Assembly: GCF_964340395.1 (NCBI RefSeq)
Contig: NC_135570.1
Span: 17,342,822 to 17,357,821, forward strand
DNA: 15,000 nucleotides
From: Glandiceps talaboti
Lineage: Eukaryota; Hemichordata; Enteropneusta; Spengelidae
Direction: 5' to 3'
Part shown: positions 1 through 7,961 of the stretch, one piece after another
Numbering within the stretch: position 1 is the first letter of the stretch
Layout: the number at the start of each line of letters is the position of its first letter
Notes under the pieces: model-generated
Told to the model about the DNA's origin: nothing
Databases searched by the model: none
The model's input: only the letters and a program-made list of their open reading frames with translations
Translations under genes and position numbers: made by a program

Positions 1-690
1 TATTGATGAACAATATTCAATGAGTCACTGGTCATTCCAGGTATGTTTTCTTGATAGAGTAAACAAAGTATGCCAAGGACAGCTGGTCCAGATTGTTTTG
101 AAAAGTGATCAGTCAAGAAAGATGTCTTCTCAATATTGATACAATGTTATAATTTTCCAGACTTGCTGGCACCATGGTTATACAATGTATCCAAAGTCCT
201 ATCAGACATGTGCAGTGTCTGATAAGTACAGCATGAACACAGGCAAAAATACATCCCTGATCAATAATCAAAAGAAATTCTCCTTGCCCCTTGGGACAAG
301 TACTTTTCAAAACAACTTGCCCAAGCCTTGAAATCACTTGACCGGGGCAAGTAAAAGGCCATTATTTCGACACCTGTTTATGCATAGACCCTCCACGGGT
401 CTATAATTTATGTGAGACTATATTGAATTTGGGCAGATTCATAAGTTTGAAAGTTATTTCCATGACAATAGTGTAATGTTTACCCAAGGCTATGATCGAA
501 CAATGGGAGAAGGCTTGTTGCCAATCTGTCTTGTTACTTGTCTGTGCCACAAGCCCCAAGCATTCTGTTCTTCAACTTGTCCAAGGTGATCTGGGCACTA
601 GAGGGCAGTGTTATAGTGTGAGTTATTATACAGGATGAACTGTATATAACTCACACTAGAGTGTTCTTTGACACAAGTGATAACAATTAC
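1..690. other. Non-coding sequence, probable intron of the CUB gene
   Basis: This lies past the donor of the exon at 691-855 in the direction of transcription. No further CUB exon (for example an F-x-S-D plus G-F-x-A segment with fitting splice sites) was recognised on the minus strand. The short open frame across 113-337 has no recognisable content. The only clear structure is the hairpin at 614-658. Confidence 0.55.
614..658. repeat. Long hairpin-forming inverted repeat
   Basis: The left arm TAGTGTGAGTTATTATACAG (614-633) pairs with the right arm CTGTATATAACTCACACTA (640-658) with one unpaired base, across a 6-base loop. It lies about 30 bases inside the intron after the donor at 690 and would form a strong stem in the transcript. 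It may be the remnant of a small palindromic element. No protein-coding role is suggested. Confidence 0.8.
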
Positions 691-855
691 CTTATGCCCA
701 CAGTACTGTCCAATTTCGTCTGCTGTGACATCAATACCATCAAAGATCTGTACGTAGTCATAATCACATTCTGTCTCATGTTCTACTTCAAATGATTGGA
801 ATGAAAGAAAGATAACAAAGCCTTCTGGGGCTTCAATGCGCCAATCACAATCTTC
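691..855 (-). CDS. CUB-domain exon (middle of CUB module N+1)
   Basis: A 165-nt exon of 55 whole codons, phase 0 at both ends. It opens E-D-C3-D-W5-R-I, the second conserved Cys and the Trp of the CUB fold, then A-P-E-G, a hydrophobic strand, Glu25, Cys30-D-Tyr32-Asp33, the I-F-D-G strand at 37-40 and I-G-Q-Y-C52-G near the end. With Cys from the preceding exon the module has the usual four cysteines. Glu25 and Asp33 match two calcium ligands of calcium-binding CUB domains; the third would lie in the next exon. The acceptor is TTTACAG before 855 and the donor is AAG|GTAATT after 691. The exon carrying the last third of the module was not found between 690 and the left edge, so it is probably outside the window. 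The intron before this exon is about 1.79 kb and is almost entirely the 61-bp minisatellite. Confidence 0.88.
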
Positions 856-940
856 CTGTAAATACACAAGATACAAAAAGAATAGTTAATAATTGGTTAC
901 ATTTGATCATTTATTTAGGTTTTATTAATTTCAGTTCCTG

Positions 941-2514
941 CAGCTGTCACTGTATAAAGTGAGACACAAAGTCATATATAATATTGTGAACAAACACCAG
1001 TCAGCTCTCACTGTATGAAGTGAGACACAAAGTCATATATAATATTGTGAACAAACACCAGTCAGCTCTCACTGTATGAAGTGAGACACAAAGTCATATA
1101 TAATATTGTGAACAAACACCAGTCAGCTCTCACTGTATGAAGTGAGACACAAAGTCATATATAATATTGTGAACAAACACCAGTCAGCTCTCACTGTATG
1201 AAGTGAGACACAAAGTCATATATAATATTGTGAACAAACACCAGTCAGCTCTCACTGTATGAAGTGAGACACAAAGTCATATATAATATTGTGAACAAAC
1301 ACCAGTCAGCTCTCACTGTATGAAGTGAGACACAAAGTCATATATAATATTGTGAACAAACACCAGTCAGCTCTCACTGTATGAAGTGAGACACAAAGTC
1401 ATATATAATATTGTGAACAAACACCAGTCAGCTCTCACTGTATGAAGTGAGACACAAAGTCATATATAATATTGTGAACAAACACCAGTCAGCTCTCACT
1501 GTATGAAGTGAGACACAAAGTCATATATAATATTGTGAACAAACACCAGTCAGCTCTCACTGTATGAAGTGAGACACAAAGTCATATATAATATTGTGAA
1601 CAAACACCAGTCAGCTCTCACTGTATGAAGTGAGACACAAAGTCATATATAATATTGTGAACAAACACCAGTCAGCTCTCACTGTATGAAGTGAGACACA
1701 AAGTCATATATAATATTGTGGACAAACACCAGTCAGCTCTCACTGTATGAAGTGAGACACAAAGTCATATATAATATTGTGAACAAACACCAGTCAGCTC
1801 TCACTGTATGAAGTGAGACACAAAGTCATATATAATATTGTGAACAAACACCAGTCAGCTCTCACTGTATGAAGTGAGACACAAAGTCATATATAATATT
1901 GTGAACAAACACCAGTCAGCTCTCACTGTATTAAGTGAGACACAAAGTCATATATAATATTGTGAACAAACACCAGTCAGCTCTCACTGTATGAAGTGAG
2001 ACACAAAGTCATATATAATATTGTGAACAAACACCAGTCAGCTCTCACTGTATGAAGTGAGACACAAAGTCATATATAATATTGTGAACAAACACCAGTC
2101 AGCTCTCACTGTATTAAGTGAGACACAAAGTCATATATAATATTGTGAACAAACACCAGTCAGCTCTCACTGTATAAAGTGAGACACAAAGTCATATATA
2201 ATATTGTGAACAAACACCAGTCAGCTCTCACTGTATTAAGTGAGACACAAAGTCATATATAATATTGTGAACAAACACCAGTCAGCTCTCACTGTATTAA
2301 GTGAGACACAAAGTCATATATAATATTGTGAACAAACACCAGTCAGCTCTCACTGTATAAAGTGAGACACAAAGTCATATATAATATTGTGAACAAACAC
2401 CAGTCAGCTCTCACTGTATTAAGTGAGACACAAAGTCATATATAATATTGTGAACAAACACCAGTCAGCTCTCACTGTATTAAGTGAGACACAAAGTCAT
2501 ATATAATATTGTGA
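941..2514. repeat. 61-bp minisatellite, 26 copies, intronic
   Basis: Head-to-tail copies start at 941 and every 61 bases thereafter. The 26th begins at 2466 and breaks off at about 2514. No insertion or deletion was seen. Each unit contains TCTCACT and AGTGAGA at unit positions 5-11 and 18-24, a perfect 7-bp hairpin with a 6-base loop, followed by an AT-rich segment with TATATAATATT. Differences are few: unit position 16 (inside the loop) is G in copies 2-16, 18 and 19, T in copies 17, 20, 22, 23, 25 and 26, and A in copies 1, 21 and 24. Copy 1 has G for C at position 6, and copy 13 has one A to G change. The array fills about 1.57 of the 1.79 kb of the intron between the CUB exons at 2647 and 855. 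Confidence 0.97.
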
Positions 2515-2646
2515 TAAAAAAAGTTAGATAATTATACATATGACATATTATATATTACATTAATATTCAAAGTGATAATTTTTAGAAATATGATAAATAG
2601 TAGTTGTAATAAGAAATCTGCATGGAAACCAATCCATTAGACTTAC

Positions 2647-2732
2647 TTGGTCATCATAATTGGTGTCACCATACTGGGCATGGGAATACAGTTGCTTAGG
2701 TTCAGATTCTGCCATTAACAGTCCTCCACACA
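2647..2732 (-). CDS. CUB-domain exon (N-terminal part of CUB module N+1)
   Basis: An 86-nt exon whose frame gives 28 codons starting C-G-G-L-L, the typical opening of a CUB domain (first conserved Cys followed by Gly), and ending Y-G-D-T-N-Y-D-D-Q just before the second Cys of the domain. Two leading bases (TG) complete a codon begun by the phase 1 end of the exon at 6660, giving Val before the Cys. The acceptor is ...GAACAG before 2732. The donor is CAA|GTAAGT after 2647, close to the animal consensus, in phase 0, and it joins in frame to E-D-C-D-W in the exon at 855. It is too short to stand out as an open frame and was found by searching the minus strand for the missing start of the module. 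The match of motif, splice sites and both phases makes it convincing. Confidence 0.82.
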
Positions 2733-3585
2733 CTGTTCATAATTTTTCAAAGAGAATAACATTAGCCGTTATAGTTTAGCCATGTAGTTTTATTTTTTTC
2801 ACAAGAATATCTTACAACCTAGGAATCTATTTTCCATCAAAAATATCTACAACAACCTGAAGGAAACAGACAATTTCTTTAAATTCTCAGTACCTGCAAT
2901 AACTTTTTACCACTTGCCAGAAGGTCAAAATAGAACGAGAAGGTCAGCTTATTTTCATGCACACCTATAGTAATGCATGTGCAGCAGGTGGAATGGAAGT
3001 TATGGTGTTGACCAAGAAATTGAATGTTCATCATTTTTATGATGTACCTAGTAGTAATATTCTATTTCAGGTACCAAGCAATGTGCAATGTTTTCTTTAC
3101 TCATGCACACATGATGTTTAATGTGGAACATAAGAAACAGTCGCAAAAAGTGGGCATTGCAAATTCCTAGTTTCAGTGTGACTTGGGTGCATGTCCCCAT
3201 TGGGATCTTGTTGCCTGACTTTATAGGGTTATTCTCTTTGAACAGAAAATATGGATTATATACCCTAATCAGTTTATGTTCAAACAACTCAAGTCTCCAC
3301 ATCACTACTTCTGCACAGCTGGCATGCAATATAAGTCAAAATGATCCTAATGTCATTATTTTCCAGATTTTTCACAAATCATGTTTGAAGATGTATAATT
3401 AATTACATTAGGGGTTTCATTAAATGGTTTATCAACAGGCTGTAAGAAAGCGTCAGTCGGCTATTGCTTTGACCAAAGGGAAACGTAGACAACGGCCTTG
3501 GCCATTAGCGAGGGGAGGAGTTCAAGAGGGGGATGTGCAGGTTTAAAGGCTTTCAGAGTCATTTTAAAGGTGTTTTTGGCGACAT
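2733..3585. other. Non-coding sequence, intron of the CUB gene
   Basis: AT-rich sequence between the acceptor at 2733 and the first repeat block. Open frames on both strands across 3048-3402 overlap each other and show no domain, splice or codon-use support. The part around 3430-3580 resembles the flank of a repeat copy that follows. Nothing else is recognised. Confidence 0.5.
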
Positions 3586-3770
3586 TTTTTGAATGCTTAT
3601 TCCTTTGCCAATCAATTTCTGTTGTTATCTTTGCAATATGTGTGATTATTTGGCTGTTGCTATGGGCGTGGTCTTGTTGCTAGGAAACTTTACATACATT
3701 TTTGGAATGTTTATTCAATTGTCTTTTAATCCCCATGGTTATATTCAGACATTTTCAGAATATAATTTCC
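3586..3770 (+). repeat. Fragment of the 114-bp-monomer repeat
   Basis: It contains one full TGGCTGTTGCTATGGGCGTG block (from 3651), followed by the usual GTTGCTAGG, an ACATACATTTTTG-type stretch, TTTATTCAATTGTCT and AATCC, and preceded by the end of another monomer (GTTATCTTTGCAATATG). The same monomer is tandemly repeated at 5735-6175 and 8190-8730. Short open frames here arise from the repeat, not from genes. Confidence 0.85.
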
Positions 3771-3774
3771 AAGC

Positions 3775-4435
3775 TTTACAAGGGTCTCCCCCTACAAGCC
3801 CTGGAGGTTTTTTATTCTGAAAAGTCAATGTTGAGACTATTCAGACCCTTTCACACAAATAATTTCCAAGCCTTACAAGACCAATTAACATGTAAAAAGC
3901 AACTACATAGGGTTGAAATACTTTTGAAGGGGAAGAGCTTGAGACTGGGATATGTCCACCTCATATGGGAAGTCCAAGGGGTCTCCCTCTAGAAGCCCTG
4001 GAGGATTTTTTACTCTTAAAGCCAATATTTAGGCTATTCAGACCCTTTCAATCAATAACTTAATCCATGCTTTACAATGCAGCACCATCAAGTATCAGAA
4101 ACTATTCTTTATAACTTACATAGGGTTGAAATATGTTCTTAAAAAGTTAAATGGCATCATTATAATAAAGGTCAGCTCATCTAAATGGTAGTATCATTGG
4201 TAGGGGAGATTTGGAGTTTAAGGCAATTTTAGACTACCTTGGCAAACATTTCACATCTTTAAAAGACAATGTCACCTCAAATTAGAATAGGGTGAAAATA
4301 TTTAAGAAAAGTTTAATACCATTATGACAGTAAAAAGGTTGTTGGTGCATCTGATTGTTGGTTGAATGCATGAGTCGAGTGACCTCTGGGGGTGAGGGTA
4401 TCCTTGGGGTTTCCCCTGGCAGATCTGCAGTTTTT
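3775..4435 (+). repeat. Three diverged tandem units of about 200-230 bp
   Basis: Unit 1 starts near 3777 and unit 2 near 3975. Both open with GGGTCTCCC, then CTAxAAGCCCTGGAGG, a T-run and CTATTCAGACCCTTTCA, and later share ACATAGGGTTGAAATA. A third, more diverged unit covers about 4208-4435 (GACTACCTTGGCAAAC, AGAATAGGGTGAAAATATTT, and a final GGTTTCCCCTGGCAGATCTG matching the unit start). Unit limits are approximate. Origin is unknown; it may be the tail of a composite element whose head is the adjacent 114-bp monomer. Confidence 0.6.
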
Positions 4436-4599
4436 TGCTTTTATTAAAGGTGATTCAAAATGCTCACATTCACTATTGGTATTTTGCTAGACGACATGTT
4501 TGTGAAATGTATACTGGTTTTAAAACTTTCAAAAAGCATCTGCAAACACCTTCAAATGACCTTTTTTCAGTCGTTTCCCTTCGGATTTACTTCGAGAGT

Positions 4600-4650
4600 T
4601 TTCGGGTATTTCCGGTCCCACCTAGACCACAGGATTTTGTGACGTCATAA
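4600..4650. promoter_or_regulatory. Candidate regulatory cluster: ETS-like and CRE-like sites
   Basis: ATTTCCGG (4608-4615, the core of an ETS-family site read on the other strand) lies 25 bases from TGACGTCA (4640-4647), the full palindromic cAMP-response element bound by CREB/ATF proteins. The surrounding 4570-4690 has more CpG than its neighbourhood, and TGACGAGCG-like sequence follows. This pairing is common in TATA-less animal promoters. It lies inside the CUB gene intron, so it could be an internal promoter, an enhancer, or chance. No first exon was identified next to it. Confidence 0.3.
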
Positions 4651-4659
4651 GGGATACGT

Positions 4660-5370
4660 AGCCTATGACGAGCGTAGTCAACAGGTGAATAAAACTCAAC
4701 AGCGTTGTGAAAAAATACATTGCTGGTGGTTGTAATAGATATCAGTAAACAAAAACTACAGTGTACATATCTTATTAACCAACATTTATCGAGTTTCCCA
4801 TGTCACATAAAAATGGGCCCGTAAACAGTATAACATTGGTATAGTGGCATTAATATTGCATGTATAGTAAAGTCACCGGTATGTTAGAGAACTTTAGCTG
4901 GTCATACCTAGTGTATAATAGAAACTGGAATCTGATGAGATGTGGTGATTTGTAGTGTCAATAACATGTAGTGCCCGTAATAGAAAGTGTATTAATCCCT
5001 TCTGACAAGTTCATACTGACGAGTAGAACAATTTAGATTAACTTCTTTTATAAACTATCTTAGAAGATTACCATTACGAAACCTTCAAGTTTACTTTTGC
5101 CCCAAAGTGCAATATAAGTGAAGCATTGATTGTGAAACAGCCAAGCATTTACATGACATGTTCTGTAACTAGTGTGGTAGCTAGGTAATACATGTATATG
5201 TATATGTATAGTTATGTTTGAACTAATAATAAGTAATATTAAATAATTCGTGTAAGAAACAGGGACAAAAACAAATATTTACATGTTACATTACAGTACC
5301 ACATTTCAGACAAGGCAATGTGACATTGTAGAAAATGATTTTTTTTCTCCCATCACAATCCAAAACACAA
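4660..5370. other. Non-coding AT-rich sequence
   Basis: No gene, splice-supported exon or repeat family was recognised. A short (TATATG)-like microsatellite is at about 5190-5210. Confidence 0.5.
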
Positions 5371-5373
5371 TAA

Positions 5374-5391
5374 CCCCCCCCCCCCCCCCCC
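5374..5391. repeat. Poly(C) tract upstream of composite element copy 1
   Basis: An uninterrupted run of about 18 C lies about 25 bases before the shared leader that starts at 5415. A similar tract lies about 120 bases before the second copy of that leader. Exact length in a homopolymer should be treated as approximate. Confidence 0.9.
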
Positions 5392-5414
5392 ATCCACAAT
5401 TTTCAAAAAAGCAT

Positions 5415-6180
5415 TTCAAAAATACCGCCAATGGCATTGTAGCACAACTGTACAGTTTTTAAAAATGTTTATCCATATGCTAGTCCATGCTAACAATAGG
5501 TGTTCATTTGCTGAATGTTTTTTTTTTTTTAATTTTTGTGCTGGGAATTCCTCCCAGCGATTTTCTGTTATGCAGACAAATACAAACAAACAAACAAACA
5601 CAAATGCTACAGAAATCCATTCAGGTTTGGGACTACGTGACAGGGCTATGTTGCACACTCTATATCATGTTGCTGTGGAACTGTCAAGGGTTTTGCAGTC
5701 AGTCCATAGGCTATCCCAGAGTCAGCCTGGCCTGGCAAACATAGCACCTGCAGGCTCCATACGGAGCCAACCATGTTGCTATCTTTGTGATAAACACTAT
5801 CATTTGGCTGTTGCTATGGGCGTGGTCATGTTGTTAGATATATTTGCATACATTTGTGTATGTTTTTGTTCACTTGTGTATGAATTCCTGATATTATCTT
5901 TGCAATATACGTGATCTTTTGGCTGTTGCTATGGGCATGGTCTTGTTGCTAGGCATATTTGCATACATTTTTAAATGTTTATTCATTTGTTTTTCTATTC
6001 CTGTTGTTATTTTCGCAATATACGTGATTATTTGGCTGTTGCTATGGGCGTGGTCTTGTTGCAAGACAAATTTACATACATTTTTTAAAATGTTTATTCA
6101 ATTGTCTATTAATCCCTGTTGTTATATTTACAATGTATGTGATTATTTGGCTGTTGCTATGGGCGTGGTCTTGAACCTGA
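5415..6180 (+). mobile_element. Composite repeat element, copy 1 (3'-truncated, with internal replacement)
   Basis: It begins with a 103-bp leader (5415-5517) that matches 8082-8184 at all but three positions. After the leader, 5518-5769 is unlike the other copy and starts with 13 T. From about 5770 it returns to the shared sequence (CAACCATGTTGCTAT) and continues as four tandem monomers with TGGCTGTTGCTATGGGC blocks starting at 5805, 5920, 6033 and 6148 (period 113-115). It stops abruptly after 6175, without the tail, microsatellite and hairpin seen in the copy at 8082-9312. Open frames within it are repeat by-products. It is non-coding and non-autonomous. Confidence 0.7.
5518..5769 (-). repeat. 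Foreign segment inside composite element copy 1
   Basis: This segment replaces about 17 bases of the sister copy. It starts with a 13-T run, which read on the minus strand is a 3' A-tail, as expected of a short retroposed sequence. It holds a GCTGGGA/TCCCAGC hairpin (5540-5558), a (CAAA)-type microsatellite near 5581-5602 and, at the far end, the palindromic GCTCCATACGGAGC. No clear target-site duplication or RNA polymerase III boxes were found, so a SINE is only a possibility. Confidence 0.45.
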
Positions 6181-6585
6181 TTTTTTCAAGGCCAAAGTAA
6201 AGGTAGCACTGTCAATCCCACTGGCTCTTCACCTGTGCCCAGACGGCCATAAATAGCTGTCTAATGGCTGGTAATGAAACTCCTATTACACCATTTTCCT
6301 TCACTCATTCAGAAAATACTAGAGACCTTAAGGTCTGTGCCTGCTCATCTAGAACTGGTAGTGATAAGGCCCCTTACATCACCTTGGCTGAACAAGGAAA
6401 ATTACTAGGGAATAAAGTCATTACAGGAAAATATAATAAATTTTATATTATATTACATGCACAACTACAAAGTGCAGCTACATGTAACTTACAAGATATT
6501 TAGGTTTATAAGGATCCCAACAAAACTATTTGAAAAATGTGCCATTCTATCTTTGTGATGAAATCTTTTGAATGGTTGTTATTAT
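6181..6585. other. Non-coding sequence, intron of the CUB gene
   Basis: Between the truncated composite element and the triplicated donor. The plus-strand open frame across 6264-6503 shows no recognisable domain and is antisense to the CUB gene. No repeat family was identified. Confidence 0.5.
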
Positions 6586-6662
6586 ACCTGTAGAAGGTGC
6601 ACTCGTAGCAAAGCTGCCTACCTGTTGAAGGTGCACTCGTAGCAAAGCTGATTGCCTACCTG
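6586..6662 (-). other. Triplicated 5' splice site at the end of the CUB exon
   Basis: On the minus strand the donor-bearing segment occurs three times in tandem: CAG|GTAGGC with exon end 6660, CAG|GTAGGC with exon end 6622 and CAG|GTATAA with exon end 6588. The material between them (GCTTTGCTACGAGTGCACCT with flanks) is repeated almost identically, with spacings of 38 and 34 bases. Donors 1 and 3 are 72 bases apart and leave the same phase, so use of donor 3 would add 24 residues. Donor 2 shifts the frame and, joined to the exon at 2732, meets TAA after five codons (C-V-E-D-C). Donors 1 and 2 fit the consensus better at +5 than donor 3. Whether more than one is used cannot be seen. Confidence 0.75.
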
Positions 6663-6876
6663 TAGAATGTATTGCTCTAAATCCTTTCCTAGAGACTGAG
6701 GCATCTGAGAACATGGTAATGTACATTTCACTACTGCTAGCAAAGATGGTATCTTCTGGTGCATGGTTGCCACAGTATCTGCCCAGAATAGGATCATCGG
6801 TAGAGCTACCATCATATACTATCACATGGTCATAGGTACATTCTTGATGTTGCTCCAAATCAAACTCATCAAATTT
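6660..6876 (-). CDS. CUB-domain exon (C-terminal two thirds of CUB module N)
   Basis: Internal exon of a multi-CUB, presumably secreted or membrane-anchored protein. CUB modules are beta-sandwich domains of about 110 residues used for extracellular protein binding. The 72 codons begin K-F-D-E-F-D-L-E and carry the family hallmarks in order: Cys13-x-Tyr15-Asp16, the V-x-V-x-D-G strand at 18-23, Y-C-G at 34-36, a Met-x-Ile strand at 51-53, F-S-D at 56-58 and the closing G-F-R-A at 65-68. Glu8, Asp16 and Asp58 sit where calcium-binding CUB domains place their ligands. The acceptor (...CCATAG before 6876) gives phase 0 entry. The donor CAG|GTAGGC after 6660 leaves phase 1, usual for CUB module borders and matching the next exon at 2732. 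The first third of this module was not found upstream. Two further donor copies lie downstream (see separate entry), so the exon may extend to 6588. The parent protein (cubilin-like, tolloid-like or other) cannot be told from this part. Confidence 0.85.
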
Positions 6877-6879
6877 CTA

Positions 6880-7940
6880 TGGATTTAAACACAAATTATG
6901 TTAAATACAAGTCTTTGTAGCCTCCATAAAAAAAACTACATTTGTACGACTATTATACCGTAGGTGAAACTGATGTTCTTTTTTAAAATTTGACTCAGAG
7001 AGCAAAGGTCAGAGTCAAATATAAAGATACTATTAAAGAAAGATCTTATCTGATTATTAGATATTATTCAACAATATTTTTCTTCATTCAGCCAAGGAAC
7101 ATTAAAGAGTTTAAAGGGGTCTAGTGACTCATACTGATAACCCTTATGTCACAAATATTTTCAGGCTGAATAATGTATAATATTGGAGAATAACATAATT
7201 ATACCACCACCAGTAATATCAAAGAAATACCAGGAGAAATCATCACAATTTTGACACAGCAGGACCAGTGATGTAGAAACATGGTGTCGTGATGTAGAAC
7301 GACCAAAGTATATATTCCATATTTTGGCTTAAGTGCATGGTATAATAATAATACATGGATATCTACTTCACTCAACTACCTGTCTCTTTTTGGTTCTTGA
7401 ACTACTACACTTCAAATGATGGATTTAACATCAAATCTGGCTACCATTATAGTTTTACTGTTCACAATGGTTAACAAGATATGCTTTCATTTTCATTTGT
7501 GTTAAAACTGTTCTGAAATTGAGAACAAAGTGTCCTTATGTTAACGAAAATATGAGATATGGTTGAAACAATAGGACTTGAGGAGTACTACTTTTATGAT
7601 TACATAACAAGTGTGCTTCGCAATGTGGACAACGGGGAAATATTTGGCTGTTCAGTAGTAACTTGTGATAGATTTTGTTCATTGACAATGATTCTCGAAA
7701 ACAACGACAACGAAAACAACAACAACATATTGCGTTCTCAATATTGAGCTCAAGGTATCATGCAAATTTCTAATAATCAACTATCCTATACAGACTTTAT
7801 TCATCAAATTTCAATCCTATGAATTCATAATTTTTAAAAATCATTCCAACACCATATTTCATTCCATATTTCATTTCTGAACTATTTATTAAAGTATAAT
7901 ACAATGTATCCATTCCAAATTTAGGCAGATATATTTTGAT
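6880..7940. other. Non-coding sequence upstream of the CUB exon
   Basis: It should hold or precede the missing first third of CUB module N, but no minus-strand exon with a Cys-x-Trp motif and fitting splice sites was found. The plus-strand ATG frame at 7559-7747 (rich in Asn near its end) has no recognised content. A short direct repeat GTGATGTAGAA occurs near 7268 and 7289. Confidence 0.5.
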
Positions 7941-7945
7941 TTAAC

Positions 7946-7961
7946 CCCCCCCCCCCCCCCC
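7946..7961. repeat. Poly(C) tract upstream of composite element copy 2
   Basis: A run of about 16 C followed by CATACACATACACAC, about 120 bases before the 103-bp leader at 8082. It is the second such tract in the window. Confidence 0.9.

Noticed and set aside
941-2514. CRISPR-like array (short palindromic repeat at regular spacing)
   Set aside because: The parts between the palindromes are identical, not unique spacers, and the setting is an animal gene intron. It is a minisatellite.
3048-3402. Overlapping open frames of about 93 codons on both strands
   Set aside because: They are antisense to each other, show no domain or splice support, and lie in an intron of the CUB gene.
3498-3992. 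Hydrophobic open frames suggesting small membrane proteins
   Set aside because: They are translations of the 114-bp repeat monomer; the same peptides recur at 5800-6200 and 8350-8640.
5919-6200. Open frame with repeated W-L-L-W-A-W peptides
   Set aside because: The period equals the DNA monomer (about 114 bp), so it reflects the tandem repeat and not a selected protein.
7201-7290. Minus-strand frame with Cys...Trp and a G-I-I-M-L strand, resembling the missing first third of CUB module N
   Set aside because: No acceptor AG lies in a fitting place upstream, no donor gives the required phase 0 end, and the Cys-Trp spacing is wrong for CUB.
7559-7747. ATG-started plus-strand frame of 62 codons, Asn-rich at the end
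   Set aside because: There is no recognisable domain, no promoter or splice evidence, and length within chance expectation.
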